Shown here in pieces: positions 55,373 to 62,533 of a stretch of DNA of 64,000 nucleotides. The notes below the pieces were generated by a model. The model did not search any database. It was given only the letters and a program-made list of their open reading frames with translations, and was not told the DNA's origin. The DNA is from Deltaproteobacteria bacterium. Lineage in GTDB: Bacteria; Myxococcota_A; Polyangia; GCA-2747355; JADLHG01. Numbering within the stretch: position 1 is the stretch's first letter; every line of letters starts with the position of its first letter. The stretch spans positions 434,001 through 498,000 of the forward strand of contig JADLHG010000004.1 of assembly GCA_020848905.1 (NCBI GenBank), in the 5' to 3' direction. Made by a program: the position numbers and the translations under genes.

Positions 55373-57829
55373 CTATCCTTCGGGCTGCGGCGTCTCTCCC
55401 GGCTGGAAGCTCCCGGGACGGTAGTAGATGCGCACGCTCTTCTGGCCGGGCTTGGGCGGGCCCCCCGACGCGAAGTCGATCACCGCGGCCTTCAGGCCCG
55501 GCGGGACCGTGGCCGGGACCTCCTTGTGTGGACGCTTCCCCACCGCATCGCGCATGAAGTTGGCCCACATCGGAATCGCCGTGGTGTAGCTCGCTTCCTT
55601 CTCGCCGAGCGGCCGCTGGTAGCTGTCGTCGCCGATCCACGCGGTAGCCGCCCACTGGGAGGTGAAGCCCGAGAACCAGACGTCCATGGTGTCGCTGCTG
55701 GTGCCGCCCTTCCCGCCCGTCGGGGCGGGCACGATCTGGCAGCGCGCGGCGATACCGTGCAGGACCGCGTCGCGGAGCAGTCGCGCCGTCAGGAAGGCGG
55801 TGCGGCGGTCGATGACCTGGGGGCGCGCCGTCCCGCTCTGCGCCCAGAGCCGATCGAGGCGGTCCCCCTCGCCGAGCACCGGGTCCTCGGGTGCCGTGTG
55901 GTCTTCGAGGACCTCGTCGTTCCGGCTCCGGATTTGGCGCACGTAGACCGGATCCATCTGGGTCCCGCCCCGCGCGAAGGTGGCGAAGGCGCGGGTGAGC
56001 TCGTCCACGCGAACGCAGCTCGCGCCGAGGGCCAGCGCCCTGTCGGCGTGGATCGGCGTGGTGAAGCCCAGTCTCCGCGCCCATCGCGCCGTCTCCTTGG
56101 CTCCGACGCGGTTGAGCAGCTGGATCGCGGGCAGGTTCAGGGACCGCACGAGCGACATGTGCAAGGTCACCCGGCCGTCCAGCGTTCCGTGGATGTTCTG
56201 CGGGTTCCAGTCCTCCCCCGGTTCGGGGACGTAGGGCTTGTCTTGAAGGATCGTGGCCATGGAGAACTTGTCGCTGTCCATGGCCAGCGAGTAGAAGACT
56301 GGCTTGTAGACGCTTCCGGGTTGCCGGCAGGCCTGCACCGCGCGGTTGAAGCTGCTGCGGTCGACGTCCAGCCCACCGACCATGGCGAGGGCATAGCCGC
56401 TCTGGTGGTCATAGAGATAGAGCGCTCCCTCGACCCGCGGGAGCTGGTCGAGGGCCATGCTCGTTTCCGCCTCGCGCCGCGAACCCCAGTCCCGGCGGCG
56501 TAGCCACCGCGGGGGCGACACGACCCACACGACATCCCCCGGCCGCAACGCCTCGCCCGCGGCGGAGATGGTGCGATCGTTCTCCGCGTCGGTGCGCGAG
56601 TACGGCGCAGCCCACGCCATGAGAGACAGAGGGATCGTGATTCGGCGGCGACTCCCGATGCGCCCTCGGGCAGCGCCCGCCGCCACGCTCTCGATGAGGG
56701 CCGCGTAGGGGCGGTCCACCACCAACTGGTCGAGCGCGTAGATCGCATCGGCCCGGCGCAGCAGGTCACGGCGCTGCCGCTGGGTGTGTGTGCGCATAAT
56801 AGGTCCGCGATAACCCTGACGCTTGTCCAGCTCGCGCAACGAGGTCCACACCCGCTGCTGCGCCAGCTCCTGTAGCGGAAGATCTATCGTGGTGCTCACC
56901 GACCAGCCCGCGCGAGGCAGCCGGTCGCGGCCCCATCGCTCGCCGATTAGCCGCTTCACGTGCTCCACGAAGTGCGACGCTTGCGTCCACGGCAGTGGTT
57001 CGGCGTGCTCCTCGCTCACCACGCGCAAGGGCTCCGCGACGGCCGCGTCGTGGGCCGGGCGAGCCAGAAAGCCGGCCTCGAGCATGCTCTTCAGGACTTG
57101 ATTGCGTCGGCGAAGCGCGGCAGCGGGGTTCGCCCGCGGGGCGTAGCGCGAGGGGGCGCGCGCCAGGCCCGCAAGAGTGGCCATCTGGGCCGGGGTGAGT
57201 TCCCCGAGCGCCCGGCCGAAGTAGACCTTTGCCGCGGCCTTGACTCCGTAGGCTTGGCTGCCGAGGAAGATGTGATTGAGATACAGGTAGAGGATTTCGT
57301 CCTTCGAGTAGCGCGATTCGATGCGCCGTGCGAGCACGAGCTCTTTGAGCTTGCGCTGGATCGTCCGCTCCGGTGAGAGGTAGGCCTTCGCCACCTGCTG
57401 CGTGATGGTGCTGCCCCCTTGGCGAACGCCGCCGGCCTTCAGGTTGGCTAGCGCCGCGCGGATCACGCCGCGCCAATCCACCCCCGCGTGCTGGTAGAAC
57501 CCCCGATCCTCCGCCGCGAGGAAGGCCTTGATGAGCAGGGGAGGGACCTCCGGCAGCTCGACGAGCGCGCGCCGTTCTCGTACCAGGACGGACAGCACCT
57601 GCCCATCCGGGGCGTAGATCTTGGATTCCAGCGCGGCCTCGGTGCGGTAGGCGGCGAGGTCCGGCGGGTCCGGGGCGTGTGAGGCGATGGCGACGTAGAT
57701 CGCCGGCAGAGACGCGATGGTGACGGCGACGAGGGCGCAGGCTCCGAAAAGATAGAGCTTCGCCAGCCAGTACAGGAAGCCACCGTCGGCTGGGTTAGCC
57801 ACGCGGACGCGCGTTCGTGGCCGAGTCAT
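55373..57829 (-). CDS. mrcA: penicillin-binding protein 1A (class A)
   Basis: 818 residues. One N-terminal membrane helix (about 22-48), then a GT51 glycosyltransferase: EDRGFYQHAGVDWRGVIRA (Glu107) and QGGSTITQQVAKAY. The transpeptidase has SVYK (Ser506, Lys509), S-L-N in RSLNLPAIQL and, where K-T/S-G is expected, K707-G-G-T (TGGKGGTSSDTMD). It polymerises and crosslinks peptidoglycan. The ATG at 57829 has no Shine-Dalgarno sequence but a TAGACT -10 box 8 bases upstream, suggesting a leaderless message; a longer frame to 57952 has no support. It converges with the exported protein gene. Confidence 0.94.
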   Translation of the reverse strand: MTRPRTRVRVANPADGGFLYWLAKLYLFGACALVAVTIASLPAIYVAIASHAPDPPDLAAYRTEAALESKIYAPDGQVLSVLVRERRALVELPEVPPLLIKAFLAAEDRGFYQHAGVDWRGVIRAALANLKAGGVRQGGSTITQQVAKAYLSPERTIQRKLKELVLARRIESRYSKDEILYLYLNHIFLGSQAYGVKAAAKVYFGRALGELTPAQMATLAGLARAPSRYAPRANPAAALRRRNQVLKSMLEAGFLARPAHDAAVAEPLRVVSEEHAEPLPWTQASHFVEHVKRLIGERWGRDRLPRAGWSVSTTIDLPLQELAQQRVWTSLRELDKRQGYRGPIMRTHTQRQRRDLLRRADAIYALDQLVVDRPYAALIESVAAGAARGRIGSRRRITIPLSLMAWAAPYSRTDAENDRTISAAGEALRPGDVVWVVSPPRWLRRRDWGSRREAETSMALDQLPRVEGALYLYDHQSGYALAMVGGLDVDRSSFNRAVQACRQPGSVYKPVFYSLAMDSDKFSMATILQDKPYVPEPGEDWNPQNIHGTLDGRVTLHMSLVRSLNLPAIQLLNRVGAKETARWARRLGFTTPIHADRALALGASCVRVDELTRAFATFARGGTQMDPVYVRQIRSRNDEVLEDHTAPEDPVLGEGDRLDRLWAQSGTARPQVIDRRTAFLTARLLRDAVLHGIAARCQIVPAPTGGKGGTSSDTMDVWFSGFTSQWAATAWIGDDSYQRPLGEKEASYTTAIPMWANFMRDAVGKRPHKEVPATVPPGLKAAVIDFASGGPPKPGQKSVRIYYRPGSFQPGETPQPEG

Positions 57830-57837
57830 GGAGGGGG

Positions 57838-57867
57838 AGTCTAACCCCAGAGGCCGCCCGAGTTGAA
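57838..57867 (-). promoter_or_regulatory. promoter of PBP1A gene
   Basis: Minus strand: TTCAAC, 18 bp, TAGACT, 8 bases, ATG. The -10 fits the window's TAGnnT pattern; the -35 is moderate. Confidence 0.45.
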
Positions 57868-57984
57868 CAGGTTCCGCGGAGGGCCGGTCGTGGCGGGCGA
57901 AGCGCGGGGTTAGAGAGCGGAGGTAGCCACACCCCGGGGAGTGGGGGTACACTATCGGCGCGGGGCGCGCCCCGGGGAGTCAGC

Positions 57985-58299
57985 ATGTCAGCAGAAGACG
58001 TCAACGAAAGCCCGACGCAGCAGGTAGACGACCTGCGCGTGCGGATCCAGGCCGTCATCGACGGTCAGATCAATCCCGCCGTTGGAATGCACGGCGGCTT
58101 CGTCACGCTCGTGGACGTGGTCGACAGCCGGGTCTACGTGCAGATGGCCGGCGGTTGCCAAGGGTGCGGCGCGGCCAATCACACCCTCAAGGCGGGCATC
58201 GAAGCGCTGCTGAAGGAGGAGATTCCGGAGATCTCCGAGGTGCTCGATGCTACCGACCACGACGCCGGCGCGTCGCCCTACTTCGCTCCGCAGCGGTAG
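57985..58299 (+). CDS. NifU C-terminal/Nfu-type Fe-S scaffold
   Basis: 104 residues, single Nfu domain. HGGFVTLVDVVDSRVYVQMA leads to the GGCQGCGAANHTLKAGIE motif with C58 and C61, which hold a transient Fe-S cluster passed to target enzymes. The ATG 57985 follows GGGGAG by 5 bases. Standalone Nfu proteins are common. TACACT about 30 bases upstream of the start may be a -10 box without a good -35. Confidence 0.92.
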   Translation: MSAEDVNESPTQQVDDLRVRIQAVIDGQINPAVGMHGGFVTLVDVVDSRVYVQMAGGCQGCGAANHTLKAGIEALLKEEIPEISEVLDATDHDAGASPYFAPQR

Positions 58300-58399
58300 C
58301 CGCGCCGCCCAAACACTGTAGAGGGCGCGCGGCAGTCTCGGGGTCGGGGTTTCGACGACGGGCAAACGCGTCGCCCGAGGCCGCGGAGGCCTCCGGGAA

Positions 58400-58435
58400 G
58401 GGCTAGAGGGGCGCGAAGGGCTAGAGGGGCGCGAA
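58400..58435. repeat. 18-bp tandem duplication across a stop codon
   Basis: GGGCTAGAGGGGCGCGAA occurs twice in direct succession (58400-58417 and 58418-58435). On the minus strand the second copy encodes the last codons (F-A-P-L-stop) of the gene at 58421, so the same end is repeated behind the stop as P-F-A-P-L-stop. Confidence 0.9.
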
Positions 58436-59659
58436 CAGCTTGGCGCGGTTGGCCTGCTTGCTGAGGTCTTGGAGGAGTTCCTTCTCGTCCTTGGCCAGCG
58501 CGGCAGCGGTCCGGCTGACGTTCCCGAGGTGCATGACGTATTCCTTGAAGGCGAGGTACCCGGGCTTGCCCGCGGCTACCTGACGCCAGTTCTCGTCGGG
58601 CACGATCGGTACGACGATGTCCGTCATCTTCTTGGACTTGCCCGGGCGGTCATCCCAGCTTCGGCTGTTTCCGACGCGGACGGGAAACCCTTTCACCTCG
58701 GAGGCCTTGCACTTCTTCCCCTTCTCGGGGCAGCTGGGTGGTCCGACTTCGACGATCTGCCCAAGATAATAGGCGCCTTCGTCCGAGGCGAACACGATGC
58801 CGTAGTTCCGCTGGGCTGCGCCGCCGGAGGTGTCCTTCACATACTGCTCGACCGTCTCCTTGTTGCGTTCTGCGACGTCGATGAACTCCTGCGTCGTCGC
58901 CAGGAGCTTCAACATGTTGTTGTAATAGGCGAAGAGCCGGCTAATGAGGATGTCCTCCATGCGGGCGTAGTTCGTGCGGAAGAGCTGATCCTGGAGCGAC
59001 TTGGCTTCCTGCAGACTGGCCTGCGGCGAGGCCTTCAGTACGTCCGTCAGCTCCTGCTGCAGCTTCGCGTCGAACGCCACGCGGCTTTGATTGCGCGCGC
59101 GGCTAGCTGCCAGAGCGTCCTGGACCTTCTTGCTGATGCCCGCCAGTTTCGTCGTGGCGTCGCGAATCTGCTTGGCGTCGTCGATGGTCTTGTTGAAGAC
59201 CAGCCGGGCGCCGTAGATTCGGCCGCACCACCAGCCGACCAGCAGCGGGAGGGTGGCCACGGCCGCGAGGGCAAACACGAGTTTCCCGTATTTCTTTCTT
59301 TCTACGGGAATCTCGATCGGCGGACCGGCGTCTACGATTGGCCGCATGCCCATCTGCGGCATGGCCGCGGCGCCGCCTTGGGAGACGGCGAAGGGATCTC
59401 TGCGCGCGTCGGGTGGCGGCTGGGGCTGATAGTAGGCCTGCGGCGCGGCCTGGGGCATGCCCACGCCCGGCGGCGGGACGACTCCCGGCGGGGGCATCAC
59501 CGGCGCCGGGGCCCCCGGCATCCCCTGGGGGGCCGGGCCGGCGTGAGCGGCCGGAGCGGTCGGAGCGGCGGGGGCGGCGTCGCCCTTGGCGAGCCCCAGA
59601 CGGGCCTTCAGGTCGCTGAGGTCGCGCCCTGTGGTGGTTTTCTTCTGCTTAGGGTCCAA
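58421..59659 (-). CDS. membrane protein with Pro-rich cytoplasmic head
   Basis: 412 residues. It begins with a short charged peptide (DPKQKKTTTGRDLSDLKARL), then a Pro/Ala/Gln-rich disordered part (about 28-100), one membrane helix (about 125-147) and an extracytoplasmic domain of about 265 residues, largely coiled helices with CPEKGKKC. A TTG start at 59659 is preferred because GGGAGGGGAAG lies directly upstream; ATG 59698 would add 13 residues and has none. A near-consensus promoter stands at 59715-59744. The family is not one I can name. It converges with the Nfu gene. Confidence 0.68.
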   Translation of the reverse strand: MDPKQKKTTTGRDLSDLKARLGLAKGDAAPAAPTAPAAHAGPAPQGMPGAPAPVMPPPGVVPPPGVGMPQAAPQAYYQPQPPPDARRDPFAVSQGGAAAMPQMGMRPIVDAGPPIEIPVERKKYGKLVFALAAVATLPLLVGWWCGRIYGARLVFNKTIDDAKQIRDATTKLAGISKKVQDALAASRARNQSRVAFDAKLQQELTDVLKASPQASLQEAKSLQDQLFRTNYARMEDILISRLFAYYNNMLKLLATTQEFIDVAERNKETVEQYVKDTSGGAAQRNYGIVFASDEGAYYLGQIVEVGPPSCPEKGKKCKASEVKGFPVRVGNSRSWDDRPGKSKKMTDIVVPIVPDENWRQVAAGKPGYLAFKEYVMHLGNVSRTAAALAKDEKELLQDLSKQANRAKLFAPL

Positions 59660-59714
59660 ACTTCCCCTCCCGTGGGGTTGGCGGCGCGCAGGCGCCATCC
59701 GTGGCTGGAGGCGC

Positions 59715-59744
59715 AGTCTAGGTGCCTGCCCTTGGCGATGTCAA
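59715..59744 (-). promoter_or_regulatory. promoter of the Pro-rich membrane protein
   Basis: Minus strand: TTGACA, 18 bp, TAGACT. Leader to TTG 59659 would be about 49 bases and carry the strong GGGAGGGG ribosome binding site. Confidence 0.65.
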
Positions 59745-59845
59745 GATGCCGAAAGGCATGGACTGCCGCGGGAGATGGTAGACCGGCCGGGCCCCTTTTC
59801 CCCCGCGTGGCTCGCGGGCGCACCGGGCCGAGCCTGCGAGGCGTG

Positions 59846-60199
59846 TCAGGCCTCGAGGGCGGCAGGCCAATCCATGGATCGGAGAAGAAACGTGTCCAGC
59901 AGCGCCTGATGTTCGGGGGCCACGCTCGTGAACTCGACCCCGTGCGCGCCGAGTTGCTCGTCCCAGAACACGATTCGACCCGCGCAGGTGATCACCCGGT
60001 CGCAGCCGGGCAACTGAAACTGCAGTCCGACGCGCGTCTCCCCGTGCTCCGGCTCGAACAGCCGGTGGACGAGCAGGCCGCTCCGGCTGAGGTTTGTCGC
60101 GCGGCAGAGGTACGGCCGCCCCTTGACGTATTTGTTCAAGAGGAGGTCCACGGAGATTCTGAAATCAGCTCGTTTATCGAGGGCTTGTTTGGCTTGCAT
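59846..60199 (-). CDS. PilZ-domain protein
   Basis: 117 residues, a single PilZ domain. RxxxR is R10-A-D-F-R14, and the second motif is N36-L-S-R-S-G41, the allowed N form of [D/N]xSxxG. Such proteins bind cyclic di-GMP and control motility, polysaccharide or other surface traits. Both binding motifs are intact, so binding is likely. The ATG at 60199 follows GAGGAGG. Its target is unknown; neighbours are a membrane protein downstream and a divergent kinase upstream. Confidence 0.88.
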   Translation of the reverse strand: MQAKQALDKRADFRISVDLLLNKYVKGRPYLCRATNLSRSGLLVHRLFEPEHGETRVGLQFQLPGCDRVITCAGRIVFWDEQLGAHGVEFTSVAPEHQALLDTFLLRSMDWPAALEA

Positions 60200-60364
60200 C
60201 CGGCGGCCTCCTCAGGTGCGTAGATGTAGGTGTTTGTACACTGTCAGGAGCCGGGGCGCAAGAAAACGGCCGGCCGTGCACGACCGACGCGACCTTCGTC
60301 GGGTGCTTCGGCTCAGCCACATACCGCTGGACCGCTGAGGCGGACTTTGCTTGGATGATGGCCC

Positions 60365-61996
60365 ATGTCGCCCACTTGCGTCTGCGGCCACGTCCCGAGT
60401 GACGAGGCGGCGAGCTGTCCGGAGTGCGGCCGGTTGCTCGCCGCGGCCGAAGCAGGGGACGACGCGCTCCTCGGACAGGAGGTCCTCGGGACCTACCGGC
60501 TGACGCAGCTTCTGGGCAAGGGCGGCATGAGCATGGTGTACCGCGCTCGGCACCTGCTGACCGACCAGGAGGTAGCCGTCAAGGTGTTGCCCCCCGACCT
60601 GGCGCAGCACCGCGAGCTGAAGGCGCGATTCATCGACGAGGCGCGAACGCTCGCGCGACTCGAGCACCCCAACATCGTGCTGCTGCACAACTTCGTCGAG
60701 GAACAGGGACACCTGTACCTCATCATGCAGCTTGCCGAGGGAGACACGCTGGAGCAGGTCATCGCTCGCGAGGGGCGCGTGGGCGTTGGAGACGTCGTCG
60801 CCGTGGGCGTCGAGGTCCTGCGTGCGCTCGAGTACGCCCACGACCAGCAAGTGATTCACCGGGACATCAAGCCGTCGAATATCATCATTCGCGGCGACGG
60901 GGCCGTGAAGGTGATGGATTTCGGCATCGCCAAGATCGTCGGGTCCACGAAGCTGACGCAGACGGGACAGACGATGGGGACCGTGCGCTACATGTCTCCG
61001 GAGCAGGTCCGCGGCAAGCAGGTGGATCACCGGACAGATCTCTATTCCCTCGGAGTGACGCTCTACGAGGCTGTGACGGGGCGCACCCCTTTCGACGGTG
61101 ACACGCACTTCGAGATCATGCGCAAGCACCTGACTGACGTGGCGCGACCGGCGCGCGAGCTCGCGCACATCCCGGCTGCTCTCGACCACGTCCTCACGCG
61201 GTCGATGGAGAAGCGAGCGCTGGCGCGGTTCGAGTCCGCTCGCGCGATGCGACTCGCCCTGCAGCACGTGCCCGTGGACGTGACGTCGCGACGGATCACG
61301 CGTTCGACCTCCGTCGGCAGTGTCGACTCCGACAAGTCCCGTCGGGCAGGATCCCGATCGCCACGGCGGAACGCCTTGCCACTTCTCGTCGCTGTGGGGC
61401 TCCTGCTCCTCTCGGCGGGGGCCGTCGTCTGGGCACTCTACGAGCCGTCGCAACGGGGCGTCGGACCGGTGCCGCGACGACCCGCCGGAGGGGGAGGGGT
61501 GCGCGATGCACGGCTGTCCCTCGGCGGAGGCTCGGCCCGTGCCTGGCCCGCGCCCCATCGGGTCGCGCGCGAGCTGGCGCTACCGACAGACAAGGTCTTC
61601 GCGGCGGAGCAGCTTCGCGTGATGGCGCCGGCGGGGGTCGACGCGGCGAAGATCGCCGAGCGCTACGCCCGGGCGCGCGAGGCCTACTCGCTCTACCTCC
61701 GGGACGAGGGCCTGCGCGTGGACCTGTCGGTGGGACCGCTGAATCTGGCGCTGGTGCCCCCGTCGGCGCTCAATAACCCCCGACACTGGCCGGACGCCGA
61801 CCCGGGCAAGGACTACCCCGTTCGGTATCAGCCGCCGTCGGCCACGCTGTACGTTCAGAACGCGGGGCGGTATCTGGTTTCGGATCTGCCATACGGCTTT
61901 GCTTTGCACTTTTGCGCCCTTACCAGGCTGAGCAACCACCGATGCATGGAGCTCGCCGAGGGATTCGAGCGGTTCCTGGCCCGCGCGGCGCCTTGA
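60365..61996 (+). CDS. Ser/Thr protein kinase with zinc knuckle
   Basis: 543 residues. N-terminal cysteines C5, C7, C18 and C21 form a likely zinc knuckle. The kinase domain has LLGKGGMSMVYRA (49-61), Lys73, HRDIKPSN (Asp167), DFG (185-187) and RYMSPEQ. A membrane helix (about 340-361) leads to a 180-residue extracytoplasmic domain, in which VAAELALP-like helices and LRVDLSVGPLNLALVPPSAL alternate; no family recognised. The ATG has no clear Shine-Dalgarno sequence; GATGAT 5 bases upstream could be a -10 box but lacks a -35. Confidence 0.92.
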   Translation: MSPTCVCGHVPSDEAASCPECGRLLAAAEAGDDALLGQEVLGTYRLTQLLGKGGMSMVYRARHLLTDQEVAVKVLPPDLAQHRELKARFIDEARTLARLEHPNIVLLHNFVEEQGHLYLIMQLAEGDTLEQVIAREGRVGVGDVVAVGVEVLRALEYAHDQQVIHRDIKPSNIIIRGDGAVKVMDFGIAKIVGSTKLTQTGQTMGTVRYMSPEQVRGKQVDHRTDLYSLGVTLYEAVTGRTPFDGDTHFEIMRKHLTDVARPARELAHIPAALDHVLTRSMEKRALARFESARAMRLALQHVPVDVTSRRITRSTSVGSVDSDKSRRAGSRSPRRNALPLLVAVGLLLLSAGAVVWALYEPSQRGVGPVPRRPAGGGGVRDARLSLGGGSARAWPAPHRVARELALPTDKVFAAEQLRVMAPAGVDAAKIAERYARAREAYSLYLRDEGLRVDLSVGPLNLALVPPSALNNPRHWPDADPGKDYPVRYQPPSATLYVQNAGRYLVSDLPYGFALHFCALTRLSNHRCMELAEGFERFLARAAP

Positions 61997-62533
61997 GGTT
62001 CCAGAGCGAGGCACCGACGGGGCCGGCGAGGCGCGTTTGGACTTATCCACAAGAAAGCCGGCCTGGGAGCCGCAGGACGCGCGTTTTCCCTCCAACCCCA
62101 CGTCGAGAAGGCCGCCGCGAGAGCATCGCTCACGGGCGCAACGTCGGCTGCACGAAGGAAAAGTCAGGGTCCGCGGCCGAAAGCGCTCGCCGCCCCGCCC
62201 GGAGGCCTTCCGGACCGGGCCTGGTGTGGAGAAGGTGTTGATAGTCTGGGAGAGGGAGCCGGGGTTTGCCTTAGATCCTCGTGTTGCCCGGCGGTAGGAG
62301 CTGTGTTCCGGGTATCCTACACGGATTGGGACGAAACGCCTCAGAACAGGCGTAACCGGCAGAGACGCCACTTCCCACCTAGACCCGCGCGGTGAATCGC
62401 CGGACTCTCGATAGTTACTTGACTTAGCGGTGACGCGAAGATACGGTCGCCCCACTCGGGCACATCTTAGTCGGTCGTCCGCCTTTACTTGCCGTCGCGC
62501 CGCAACTGACGTCCAGCAGGAGAGGGCTTAGGC
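61997..62533. other. 537-bp intergenic region with hairpins
   Basis: No supported gene. Its A/T content is higher than that of the genes on both sides. It holds two adjacent perfect 6-bp hairpins: GTAGGA/TCCTAC (62294-62299 with 62315-62320) and ACGCCT/AGGCGT (62336-62341 with 62348-62353). A promoter for the next gene lies at 62419-62447. It may contain a small RNA or regulatory sites. Confidence 0.5.
62419..62447 (+). promoter_or_regulatory. promoter of Cache/HAMP protein
   Basis: TTGACT, 17 bp, TACGGT; predicted leader about 80 bases, with GGAGAGGG just before the start. Confidence 0.5.

Noticed and set aside
62311-62358. GGGACGAAACGCC, similar to the GEMM (cyclic di-GMP-I) riboswitch core GGGACGCAAAGCC
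   Set aside because: The two A-to-C type changes fall on conserved bases, and the upstream GCAAACC and downstream GGGTT(A/G)CC parts are missing; it also lies upstream of the predicted promoter.
61580-62455. 291-codon minus-strand frame reaching into the 537-bp gap
   Set aside because: About 150 codons lie in the gap, but the frame then runs antisense through the kinase; no ribosome binding site, promoter or family motif was seen.
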